This document shows positions 25,330 to 36,766 of a DNA stretch of 64,000 nt, piece after piece. The stretch is taken from contig VZRS01001522.1 of the NCBI GenBank assembly GCA_013398055.1, positions 930,001 to 994,000 on the forward strand. Reading direction: 5' to 3'. Both the position numbers and the translations under genes were made by a program. The notes under the pieces were generated by a model, which searched no databases, was not told where the DNA came from, and saw only the letters and a program-made list of their open reading frames with translations. Origin of the DNA: Ifrita kowaldi. Its lineage: Eukaryota > Chordata > Aves > Passeriformes > Cinclosomatidae. How positions within the stretch are numbered: the first letter of the stretch is position 1; every line of letters begins with the position of its first letter.

Positions 25330-26640
25330 CTCGGTGCACAGGTTACTCCATAAGTGCCCTATAGAGAGCTGCAAGCGAGGGCATCTCCGGGGCCAGGGAC
25401 TTGGGTTGGTGACAGCCTGAAGCCGAGAGAAGAAATACGCGTTTATCTAAGCGCTGGTCCCGCCGGGACGTGCCCGCCCGTCCCCACGGCCAGTCAAAGG
25501 CTGCGAGCACGGAACCGCTGGTGTCCTCCTCCGCCGCGGTGCTTTTCCTGCCTCGGGTTCGGGGTGTGTGTGCGGGGTTCCTGGGGGGATGCTAGGCTAC
25601 TTTCCCGCCTACGTGTCCTGAAAGAGACAGGAGGAGGAAGCAGCCGAGAGGAGACAAGAAGGAAAAAAAGAAGAAAAAACCCCCATACCCTTGCGTTTTG
25701 CATGCCCTGGCGCATTTCACAGCGCAGCACCGCGCATCGTCCGCTTCCCGCCCGTTCCCCCCGGGGCGCTCCGCAGCCGCGCAGAGCCGCCTGCAGCCGC
25801 CGAGCCTGCGCCGCTCGCGTCTCGGGGGCGCGGAATTCCCGCGGCTGCCCTTGCGCGTCCAGCATGCCGCCTGCCTCCAGCACGGCTTCAGGGACTGCGG
25901 CTGGAGGGGTGTGCTCCCTCTCCTGGGGACGAACGAGGGGCTGGCGGATGCCCCCTTCCCCGCGACTGCGGCCGCCCTCCCCAAAATCTCGATCGTGCCG
26001 GACGTAGAGACGCGCAGTCCCCGCGGGTGTTCGTGCACATCCCCCGGCGCTTCTGCTCCCGGCTGCGGGTCTCCGCTTGGCAGGGCGGACCGGCTGCCTC
26101 TCGGAGAGCCGCCCTCTGAGTAGCTTCAAAAATAGAAAGATTTACATATATATGTGTAGCTTTAAACATATATTTAACGTTTTATATATTCTGCCTGTTT
26201 ATATATATATNNNNNNNNNNNNNNNNNNNNNNNNNNNNNNNNNNNNNNNNNNNNNNNNNNNNNNNNNNNNNNNNNNNNNNNNNNNNNNNNNNNNNNNNNN
26301 NNNNNNNNNNNNNNNNNNNNNNNNNNNNNNNNNNNNNNNNNNNNNNNNNNNNNNNNNNNNNNNNNNNNNNNNNNNNNNNNNNNNNNNNNNNNNNNNNNNN
26401 NNNNNNNNNNNNNNNNNNNNNNNNNNNNNNNNNNNNNNNNNNNNNNNNNNNNNNNNNCGGCGCGGTGCCGCCCGTCCCCGCTGGCGGCTGCGGGGAGAGG
26501 GGGCAGGAGCGCGGCTGGCGGTGCGGGGCACCCGTCGTGGCACCGGGACCTGTGCGCTGCGCGGGGGCCTCCCGCACGGCACCGGCTCCTGCCGCGGCAG
26601 CGCTCCGGAGGGGGATCGGGCTCACGCGTGGGATGGAGCA
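25330..26640 (+). promoter_or_regulatory. GABRG1: CpG island, likely GABRG1 promoter and first-exon region
   Basis: Base composition switches abruptly from AT-rich to GC- and CpG-rich at about 25330-25450 and stays so to about 26125. It resumes after the gap (26458-26640). GGGCGG at about 26082 and several CCGCCC sites (for example near 25747 and 25972) are Sp1-type boxes. An AT-rich TATATA tract (26137-26210) sits inside the island against the gap. It lies about 15.5 kb upstream of the first visible GABRG1 exon on the same strand, with no other gene nearby. Long open frames occur in all six frames, as expected from GC-rich DNA with few stop codons. None shows a signal peptide ending at a good splice donor. 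Assignment to GABRG1 is inference from position. Confidence 0.65.
26211..26457. other. Assembly gap (247 N) inside the CpG island
   Basis: Unknown bases interrupt the GC-rich island; high GC content and the adjoining TA repeat would both hinder sequencing. A coding first exon of about 100 bases with the signal peptide could fit here. The N count may not equal the true length. Confidence 0.99.
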
Positions 26641-29600
26641 GGGCAGCTGCTCAAGTCCCAGAAGTTGGAAACGTGATTTTTAAGGGAGAGTTAGAAAATT
26701 GAGCTGAAGGGCTCTGAAGAGACAACAGTTTGGTACAGCTCTGTACTTATGTTATTGGTACCCATAACAACGAAAAGCAATGTGATAATCCAACTCCATT
26801 AATAATGCAGAGCTAATGTGAACCATTCCACAGGTTACACTCATAGAAATCACAAAGCAGCACTGAAAGGGCATTTCGCTGTTGCTCAGTGTGTCTTTCT
26901 TTTTAATGAAAGACCAAATTATGATTCTAGAGGGTATAAAAATGTGTAGTGTAAAAGCTGGCAAAAAAAAATAAGAAAAGAAAGGGGAAAAATCTATCAA
27001 ACATTTTTTTAAAGTCTGTCATACTCTAGACCACTTCCCCACACTGAATGATGATTTATCAGTCTGTGTGAGGTATGTTGATCTCATCACATTTCTCATC
27101 TTCAGAAGGCTGCTGTGTTATCCTAGCCAGAAACACCACTGATTATACTTTTCTTAAGTCATGTCTTTTAAAACCCTGATAAATTATGGAAATATTTTTC
27201 AAAGGCATTGACGAAAATGATACCAGTGCAGCTGTGCATCTTCAGAATGTTTCTTAATGATCATAGTGTACCTCAGGTGTGAAAGAAATTATCAGGTGGT
27301 TTGAGAGAAAAGAATATGCATGCTAATGTACCAGTTCAAAGACTTAGTTACAAAGAAGGAGGACTAGCTAAAAAAATAATTTATATTGCTTTGCTTGTCA
27401 AACTGTGGTTGGATTATAAGAATAGGTGTAGCTTATTATGTATGCATATCATTAACATTGCCATTTGTAAATAAGTTGATGAGAAGTCTTCAGTGAGAAA
27501 AAGAGGTAACTTACGTGCATTGTTTTGTTCTGTGTTCCAGGACATCTCAGATAAAAGGGAACATTTGGTATAAATATCCATGTATCTGAATCAACTGTTT
27601 TCAGCCTTGACTCTTTCAGAGACTACATGGAAAAGTGGTGTCTGAAAGATTTTTCCCCCTCCTTTTATTTTTTTTTTTTTTTAAGTGACCTCAAATGGAC
27701 ACGTTTTGCAGATCATGATTCTCTGGTATGTAGTGCATTGCAATTCACGGGTGTTTGCAGAGAGCTCGGGACCTCTGGTGCTCTTTAACAGTGCCACAAA
27801 GTAGGATGGAAATACTATTTTTCTGCTTCTTTGGTTGCCTCTCTATAGTTTCAGCTCAAGATTTTCCTTGAAGTTCAAACTAAAACACAGGAGTAATTCT
27901 TCTCTCAAGAATAGACCAGGCTGCACCAATTCTGCCTATTTTTCTAAAACTTGCAGGAGTCAATCTGCCTTTTCAACTTATACTTTTAAAAGGATGCAAA
28001 CTGCATCACTTTTAGTGTGCATTTATACACAAAGTATGTGTGCTGAGTATGAGTAAAGTTGTTTCAGCTGTAACAAATGGAGCTAAAGCCTAAGCAAGGG
28101 CACTAGAAGTTGAGCCCAACCAAGAGTTTATTTTTTTAAGGTACTGCCCCAAAAGCTGTTGCATGACATTACACCGATCTTCCCACACCAAAATGTGGGA
28201 GCTCTGTCCCGTAGAACAATGTTTTACCCCCAGTTCTTCACCTTCGGCACTAACAGATCAGAATGGCCAATGCACTTGATGTAATTTCATGGGTCAGTAT
28301 TTTGAAGGACTACTTTTGTCAATAGCAGATATTTCTTCTGTAGCAGAAACTGGGCTGTGAGCCTTTCTCCAAGGTGTGAGCAGGGAAAGAGTACTTACCC
28401 ACCTGTCACTGCAGTCCTAAATGTTTGGCACACCCATTATTCTTGTTGAATTCAAATAAACAGATAATTGATAGGCAGAGCATAAGAACTGACAATATAA
28501 TTAATGTTATTTCCTTAGTTCCTACCATACAGGTGCACCATAACTGCAACATTTCTTCTAATTTGTACTTCTTTAAATGGTATGTGCTGGTCAGCATGCC
28601 TAAAAATATACTGTGAGCTTAACTTAATTTTGGTCATATCTTCCCTGTAGTTTTGTAATCTGATGTTTTAAATGCAATTATCAATGCTCTGTTGAAATGC
28701 AACTGTCAGCAGGTACAAATGTCGGCTAATATTTTCTTTTCCATTTCAAAGTATCTGTTAGGAAAATACATAATACGGCCTACGTTTTCTTCTCATATAA
28801 ATTCCTGGATCAGAGTTAAGCCTGTCATAACAACGTTGGTTTCTTAGTGCTTGATAATAGTGATTTACTGTTTCATTTGAACATCTGTGATGTTTATTCA
28901 TTATTATCCTCACTCTTATGTGCTTTGTTCGTGATGTGACAGCGAAGAACTTGTTATTCAGCAGTCCTAGTGGTTTAAAATACAGTTTATTTTATTAAAA
29001 GTTTTTTAATATTTTCTTTTGTTAGTATAAAGTTTAAAGAGATAAAAATATTGAGAAATACTTATGTTCTTTGCACATAATTTTCTTAGAGTGGTTTCAA
29101 GGAAACCTTCAAACTATGTCAATCTGTTAAAAAAAAGGCTCTCAGCAAATTGAACCAAATTTTCATTTACTTTTAAGTTTACTTTTAACTTTCTGTTTGT
29201 TAAATATGCCTGATGCTACAAAAGCACCTTCGCTACAAATTCAAGCCTTTTTGAGCTGGACAGAAAAGGTTACAGGTGGGCTCTTGTTGACCTTATTCAA
29301 CTTCTTTTTCTGTATACGTAAGTCTGTCTACAGAGTAGATTACAAGGGCATTGGGGGAATAGGTGTTTTTTCTTTGAAGATCTAGAGGAATTGTATTAAT
29401 CTGAGCCGAACAGAACAGCTAGTAGGTAGGACCACTTAAATGGACTAGGTATATACACTGAAAGTGAGTTGCTTTGGTTTGGGCTATCATATATATAAAC
29501 TAAAAGAGTCATGTGTGTTGAGTTCACAGAAAACCAGAAGTGAGGAGCTCAAACCCCATTTTTGTAGTACCATTTAAGATAGAAGAATAGCAGCACTTTT

Positions 29601-32600
29601 TGAATTACCTGCATAACTCTTTCTTGCGCTGCATCCTAAATTGATCATGTGCTTGAGTGAAATAATGATATCATAACTTATTGGGTAAAGAGCAGCAGAG
29701 ACAAGTACTAATTATAAATGACTGTAACACACTGACAGGAACCTTTCAAAGGCTGGTGGATGACAATGACACTAACTTTTAGATCTTAACAATTTCTCTG
29801 AATAGTAATAATTTCTACAGAGTAATTCAGATGCAGTTAAATTAATCTGAAGATGACACAGAAGTCCTGATTTTGCAGTTTTACACATGCAAACATTTTT
29901 TAAAACTGAAAATAGTGTGGTGAGTTCAGTGGCCTACAGGCCTGTGTAAAAAACTTGATATTATATATAAACTTAAATGGTAGATCATGGAGCAACACTG
30001 AGCTAATAAAAGTAACTGGAGAGACTAGGAAGGTCATCAGGATTTCATCAGAACAGAACTTTTTTCAAAGAAGAGGGCAGTTTCAGTGATATGGATACGA
30101 CAGAAAGAAATTGTTTCTAAAATATGCTTTAATTGGGGATGTTCCAGTCAGTAGGATCTGTTGAGATAATCCAGTCTTATATAAGAATATGTAAGAGGCT
30201 AAACAAAACTAGAGAATTTACCCTGGCTTCTCTATCAGGTCTGCTCCTTCAATTTAACTAAGTCCTTGCATACAGACTTGATGAGGAGGAATGCAATGAA
30301 GTATTATACAGTATTTCCAATCTGAGGTTTCTCGGCTTCCAGCCAGTGGATCTTCCATTTTCTTCTGCTAGCAGAAAAAGCCTGGTTTTTTTCCCAATGT
30401 AACCCGCTACGACTGGCTCAGCCACTGGATCCCATGTCCATCTTTCTGCGGGGAAATCCAGGTCTTGGTTGATACTTGGTTGTGCACCATAGCCTCAAGG
30501 TATAGACCAATGGCTGGAGCTGCTCTTCAGGAATGGAGTGTGGTCTACATCCATCTGCTCTTCAACAAGGAAACAAGTCATCAAACTCTTCCTTGTTCTG
30601 ACTGCCTCTGCCAAGTTTTGCCGTGACAAGAACTCAGAGCACCTCAAGTGAATCCTGAAAATTCTTGAAAGAATCAACATTTTGGTCAGAAAACATCCTG
30701 GTGCCTTTCGTTTCCAGCCTAGTCTTTCACAATATGTTGTAGAAACCTCCTGACCTCTGAGTGATAGGAAGCTCCAGTGTGGTTAAATTCCAAGCAGTTG
30801 TTGCAGGATGAATTATCTAGTCCAAAATGAAAGTTCTATTCAAATGTGTCACAACTGGAGACACTCTATGCAGAGTGGAAATTTCCATTGAATGGGATTT
30901 ACCCATGATAGAGTCATACGAACTGTTCTTCGAAGCATATCCCTGGTATATATAGTTTAAGAGACAACTTGATAGCCACTTACATTTTCCTCTCAGACAA
31001 GTAAACTGAGAAACGTACATTTCTTCAGAAAATATTTAAGTATTTGCTTAACCACTTTTAAACCCTTTCCATTTTTTTTCTCTGAAGAAGAGATACACAC
31101 AGAATATTGCTGCACTACTACTACATACTGCTCCAATACTCTCTCACAGGATTAGCTCCAATACTGTTCAGGTGTAACTCATGTTTTTTTGCTTTCTGCA
31201 TTGGTCCTCAAATCATTTTCTGTGTCACTGCATTAATCTCTGGTAAGGTATGAATGGCTAACTCAGTGTTTCTAAATTTATATGCAGCAATTTTTCTTTG
31301 TTTTCAGGAAGACAGACATAGTGGATAGGAAAAATCTGAGGTATAATGAGATACATCCCCTTTGGATTAAATTATTTGATGTCTCAAATAGATTGCTAGT
31401 CCTTTCCTTTAATACAGTTTTCTTCTTGTTTAAGGCAGTGTACCATGAGGGATGAAGCATTATTATTATTAGTAATGTTGTCCAATTTTTCTTTCTGAAT
31501 AAAATTTAACCGGATAGAATTTATATTAGTAAAAAACTGTAACATCAAGTGTTCATTTAGGTTGTGTAAGTCATGACAGTGACTTACTGTCAGTGTAAGT
31601 CATGACAATTTTTAAATTAAATTGTCCAATGTTAAATTTGCATGACAGAATAAGTCATGTTGATGTTTTTAAAAATAAAGTGTCGTTAGTGTTTTCTCTG
31701 GAGGAGAACCATTCTTGATCTCATCACCATACAGCCATTGGATATGTATTGGGTTGTGTCAAACCTGCGGCAGGTGAGCTATGGACCTCTACCTTAGGTT
31801 CTTGTGCTGCCAGTGAGGGCCATGCAGCTGATGGTCTGTGGGTTGTGTCCAGCAGGGGACAGCTCTGACTGCCATAAAGTTTAGTCATCATCTAACAAGA
31901 GGTGTTATTCTCCTGTTTTAAAGATATGTGTTACATTTAATACACAATAAATTACATCAGGGAAGACATAATTTTGCTCACAGAGAGAGACATCAAGCTT
32001 TTGATTACATGGTTTAGGTATTTGCATTAGTTCTTACAGAGTATATTCACTTTTTTATGCAATTATTCACTAACCTAATTGACCTTTGGATAAGTCCATA
32101 ATTGCCTAATGTTACACTAAAATTTCAGTAGAACCTATTCACTGTATTTCTCTTGGGGACACGTTGTCATTGCCGAGTTATTGCAATTGTATGGCTTTTG
32201 CTGTGATTTCAGGCCAGATTTACGTATGTGCCACAACCACAGTGTGCAATTCAATGCAAGTCTCTGGTTCTGTTGCTGCTTCAGTCCATACATATTTCTT
32301 TGGCTCCTGCAGGAGGAAGATGGTACCTGCTCACATGTGTACCAGAATTTGGAACTATTTCAAAACAAGCTTGTTTTTGTGAAGGGTTGTAGTAGATTTC
32401 TTGTCACCTGAAGATTTTGCAGGAAATACGTGATGAATTGTGTTAGAATACATGTTCATATGGATATGTGGAAATACCATCAGCTTAAATGACTGAAAAG
32501 AGCTCTTATAAAGGAGTGCTCTTTTGATATATCCATTGAGATGCTGGTGGTATTTTAAGGTAGAAAGTTAACTTTGCAATTTGGTGAACTTTATAGTTAG

Positions 32601-33194
32601 TGTGGGATGGCATTTAATTAGGTTAACTGCTTTTTATTGAGGTTATGGTTCTCAGCATTCATTTATCATAGATTTGTTTTAAGTCTAGTTTCACTATGGA
32701 AAGTGTATCTTGGATCAAGGCACTTAGCCCATCAACAGTGTATCTGTTCATTTTGAACTTGATGACAATTAACCTTTCATCAGACAAGTGTAGATAGTGT
32801 GTGAATGGTGTGCTGACGTGCACATGGATTTATGTGTGGCTGTCTTTGTCTGATGATCAGTCTGAAACTCCCAGGTGGTCTGGTACTGCCATGGTTAGTA
32901 CATGTTTCACATACCCAGAGAGGTTATCAACAGTGTGTCCTTCCTTAGCAGTTTGGGGATATTTTGACCTTTATTTAATACCATTTGTCCCTCTTCAGTT
33001 ATATTTACTGAGGTTCTATAATTTGCTTTGGTTGTCCTCTTACCTTCTGTTCAAGTCTCCACTTGTTTCCTGCTGTTTGGTCTGGATAAACAGTAGACTG
33101 TGGCTGTATACATTTTAATTATTTGATTGCATGGTATGGCCAAAACCTACAAAGAAGTTAAAAGTTACCAACAGAGAAAATAAGATAGCATCTC

Positions 33195-33702
33195 AAATCC
33201 TGTGTTCAGTTGTGGGCCCCTCATTACAAGAAAGGCATTGAAGTGCTGGAGTGTGTTCAAAGAAGGACAACAAAACTGTTGAAGGGTCTAGAAGTTAAGT
33301 CCTGTGAGGAGCAGCTGAGGGAGCTGGGGATGTTTAGCCTGGAGAAAAGGAGGCTCAGGGGTGGCCTTATCACTCTCTACAGCTGCCTGAAAGGGGATTT
33401 TAAAGGTGGGAGTTGACCTCTTCTCTCAGGAAGTTAGAGACAGGACAAGAGGATGTGGCCTCAAACTGTGCTGGGGAGGTTCAGGTTAGACATCAGGATG
33501 AATTTATCCACAGAAAGGGTTGTGAAGCATTGGAGGGGGCTGCGCAGGGAGGTGGTGGAGTCACCATTCCTGGAAATGTTCAAGAAGCAACCAGATGTGG
33601 CACTTGGTGCCATAGTCTAGTTGACAAGGTGGTGATCAGTCAAAGGTTGGACTCAATGATCTCAGATATCTTTTCCAAAGTAAATGATTCTGTGATTCTA
33701 CA
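33195..33702 (+). mobile_element. CR1 LINE 3' end fragment
   Basis: Translation gives Val-Gly-Pro-like start then Trp-Ala-Pro-His-Tyr-Lys-Lys-Gly-Ile-Glu-Val-Leu-Glu, and Arg-Arg-Thr-Thr-Lys-Leu-Leu-Lys-Gly-Leu-Glu. Next is Glu-Glu-Gln-Leu-Arg-Glu-Leu-Gly-Met-Phe-Ser-Leu-Glu-Lys-Arg-Arg-Leu, the CR1 ORF2 C-terminus. A frameshift separates this from the later part (about 33413-33620). The tail GGTTGGACTCAATGATCTC... ends with TGATTCTGTGATTCTA at about 33701, the typical CR1 end. 5'-truncated and inactive. Confidence 0.92.
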
Positions 33703-33974
33703 AAAAGAGGTTATACAACATGTTCTGCAAGTTTGTGATGAGAAAGTGAAATAGTAGCTGCAAGGAAAGAGAAGTGAGAAGTGTATCCTGTTTCCTCCTT
33801 TGTCTGGGGTGGAAAAAGAACTGCTCAAAGCATCAGGAATAACAATATTAGCATAATTTTTCTTGAAGACAAATTTTTTTCCATCTTGAAATATTGGTTT
33901 TTTACTAAGATTCATATGTCTGCTGTTCAGATGGAGCAGAAGAGGCTGCAGTAATGGGTTGACAGGAACATTAT

Positions 33975-34480
33975 AAAATTCATCAAGTATGAGTGCTAAA
34001 GTCCAGCACATGACTAGCAAGTCCCCCTCAGCAGGACTGGAGCTAGCTGGCTGGGGAGCAGCTCTTCCAAAAGGACCTGGAGTTGCTGCTGGAGAGTGTG
34101 ACACCTTGGCAGCAGTGAGGGCCAGCAGCCTCCTGGGCTGTGGGATCAGGTACACATTCAGGAAGTTGAGGAAAGTGACTGTCTCCCTCTGCTCAACACT
34201 TGTGAAACCGTGTGTAGATTCTGTATCCAGTTCGGGATTTAAACTGGAGGGGGCTCAGTAGAGGGCTACCAAGCTGGTCAAGGAGGAGCACCTGCCCTAG
34301 GAGGCTGATCTGACTGGAGAAAAGATGACTTTTGGGGGATCCAGTGTCAGTCCCCAGCACTTACAGGGAGGTGATCAAGAAAACAGAGGTGGGCACGTCC
34401 TAGTGGTGCATGGTAAGAGAATGAGAAACAATGGTGATGAATTGCGACAGCGAAATCTCAACTAGATATAAAGAAAAAAA
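33975..34480 (+). mobile_element. Highly degenerate CR1-like fragment
   Basis: The stretch resembles the late ORF2 region of a CR1 element in DNA order. It has an AAAAGGACCTGGAGTTGCTG segment, GCCAGCAGCCTCCTGGGCTG, then ACACTTGTGAAACCGTGTGTAG, and a GGGCTACCAAGCTGGTCAAG piece. The reading frame is broken throughout. It is older or from a different subfamily than the neighbour at 33.2 kb. Both ends are approximate. Confidence 0.6.
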
Positions 34481-36718
34481 ATCACTAGGAAGATAATTAA
34501 ACAGAGGAACAAGATGTCCAGTGAGGTTTTGGGATGTCTGTCCATGGAATTTTCAATCCATCTGGATTAGGCAAGTACCCTGGTCTGAACTTGGTATAGG
34601 CCCTTCTTTGACTAGAAGTAAACTTCCCAAGATCCCTTCTAAATTTTATGTGGAAGCTGATAATTTTTCTGGACAATTGCAGAAATCAACTTGTATTTTT
34701 TTGTTTTGTTTTGTTACTTGTGCTAAGTCCTTGCTCTCTATTGTGTAGTACAAAAAAGGGGATTGTAAAAACAGGTAGTTGTCTCCATCAGGTCTACAAA
34801 ACTGGGAAGAATATTTTGTCGTGACATATGGAGGTAAAGAGATGGTGAAAGTAAGATTGCTATACTAATCAAGCTGAATATGTTTGAGAATCCAGCAGCT
34901 CTGAAGTGGTGCAGACAATTACTTGTACTTGGCTAGACAGATGTGAGAAAAATAGTCAATTGATTTCTGGACTGCGGCTTGATAGGAGTAGAGGCAGCAG
35001 TTATACTGGTCTGACCATATCAGTGTTTGGATGAACTTTCAAGGAGAGAAGATAAACTTTGTATCATGTGAGAAGACTGATGGATAAAGAATATCTGCGA
35101 TGCTTTGAGTATTTATGGTATTTTTGTGAGATCTGTAAAATCCGTTTGAATTAATAATATTTGACCAGTGTAATTTCAAGCAGTATGCAGCATTATGTGA
35201 AAATTGACTTGGAGAAGAACAATTTGTGTGGATCTCAGAACAAAATTGTTCTTCTGGAAGATAGTTCTTAATGTTAAAAATCCACATTTCTATAAATATT
35301 CTATTATAAATAGCCAGACAGATATGAAATAAGACAAAGAGCACAAGGCAATATGTGTATGCAGAAGAAGAATCAACCTAACAGTATGTGGTAGGTGTAC
35401 TGGAAAAAAGATATAGGGAATAAGTAAAACATACTTCAGTGGGAAAGAGAAATACATTTTTGACACACAAAAGAATATGCCCAAGTCTGGCAAGGCAGAG
35501 GGGGTGGGAAATTGATGAAAACATCAGAGATGGAATGGAGGGGGGGGAAAAGAGATTTTTGTCAAGAGAATGTCTAAAGCAGTTTAGGAAAGATAAAGAA
35601 GAAGGAATAAAACAGCAGTGACTCTATATCCCACAAGGTTAAGAGGAGTAAGTAATGCTTTTTGGAGACATATTTTCAGTAGCTGTGTTTTTTTGCTTGC
35701 AGTTACATTTATTTTCCCAGAAATTTTCTGCGACACATAAAACATATCAGTGAAGATGCTGATGAGAGAGTTCACTTCCACAGAAGTGTAATAGAAATGA
35801 TGAGTATGAAGTCAGCCATCAAGTCTGAAACATAAATCTTGAGAGGTGTTTGAACCATTCACTACTGACAGCTAGCAGTGATAGCGAGCTTTCAAGAAAG
35901 CCGTTTGTAGAAAAATGGAATTGACTTCTATTTCAGCAGTCATGACTATGTAGTCCTGCTTATTTTTGCTACTAGAAAGTAGTATTTGCATACATGCAGG
36001 AGTCCCAATAATTTCTCAGCTTCTAAGGATATTACAAGTCTGTCTGAGGTCCATGTTTTATCTTAAGAAGATTCAAGAAAATAAGCAAATATGTAATTTA
36101 AATCATTGATATGAGAGTGATTACTCATTCCTTCCATGTTGAAGTTGCATTTTTATCCCTAGTTAAGGTATTTTGCTCTGTTTCAGGCATTACTTAAAAT
36201 TATTGTCCTGCTAAAGTTGAGATTTTCATCTATACCTGGTCCTATGCCTTGGTCATTCACATGACACATGTCTAAGTACTTACATTTTTATCTTCTGAAC
36301 TAGAATTATCAGCAACCTCTGTACAAATGTCCGACTCTGGACATTGGGGTGTCAGTGACCATGTTTAGCTTTTCAGCGGTGCTTTAGGTCTTTTTTCATG
36401 TGTGGAATTTGGCTAGGTTAGATGAGCTCTGATGTCTCATACACGGGGCCATGAAATATATTTCTTTACCACACACAAGCATATAATGCTTGGTGTTCTA
36501 GAGCAAGCTAGTGGTCTGTTTAGATGATCTGTTGGACAACTTCCCTGGGAACCTTATCTGTTCTGACTGACTTTTTATGAAGGCCAGTCTGGTTAAATGC
36601 ACTATTTTGACAAATCTGTGAAGCTGTATTGCTGCTAACAAAGTAATCTGTCATGTTTACACTTCAAGGAACACTACCATTTTTTCTGAAAGTTTAGTGA
36701 AGTAGTTTGGTTTGGTGG

Positions 36719-36766
36719 TTTTTTTTTTTTTTTTTTTTTTTGTTTTTTTTTTTTTTTTTTTTTTTT
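36719..36766. repeat. Long poly-T tract
   Basis: 47 T bases interrupted by a single G at 36742. This is a homopolymer whose length is probably unreliable. It might be an A-tail of a reverse-strand retroposed sequence, but no body is recognised beside it. Confidence 0.9.

Noticed and set aside
25354..26169. Several 90-217-codon open frames in all six frames of the CpG island
   Set aside because: GC-rich DNA has few stop codons; the frames overlap each other, are rich in Arg, Pro, Ala and Gly, and show no domain, signal peptide or suitable donor.
26077..26676. Open frames running through the first N gap
   Set aside because: They exist only because N codons are not read as stops.
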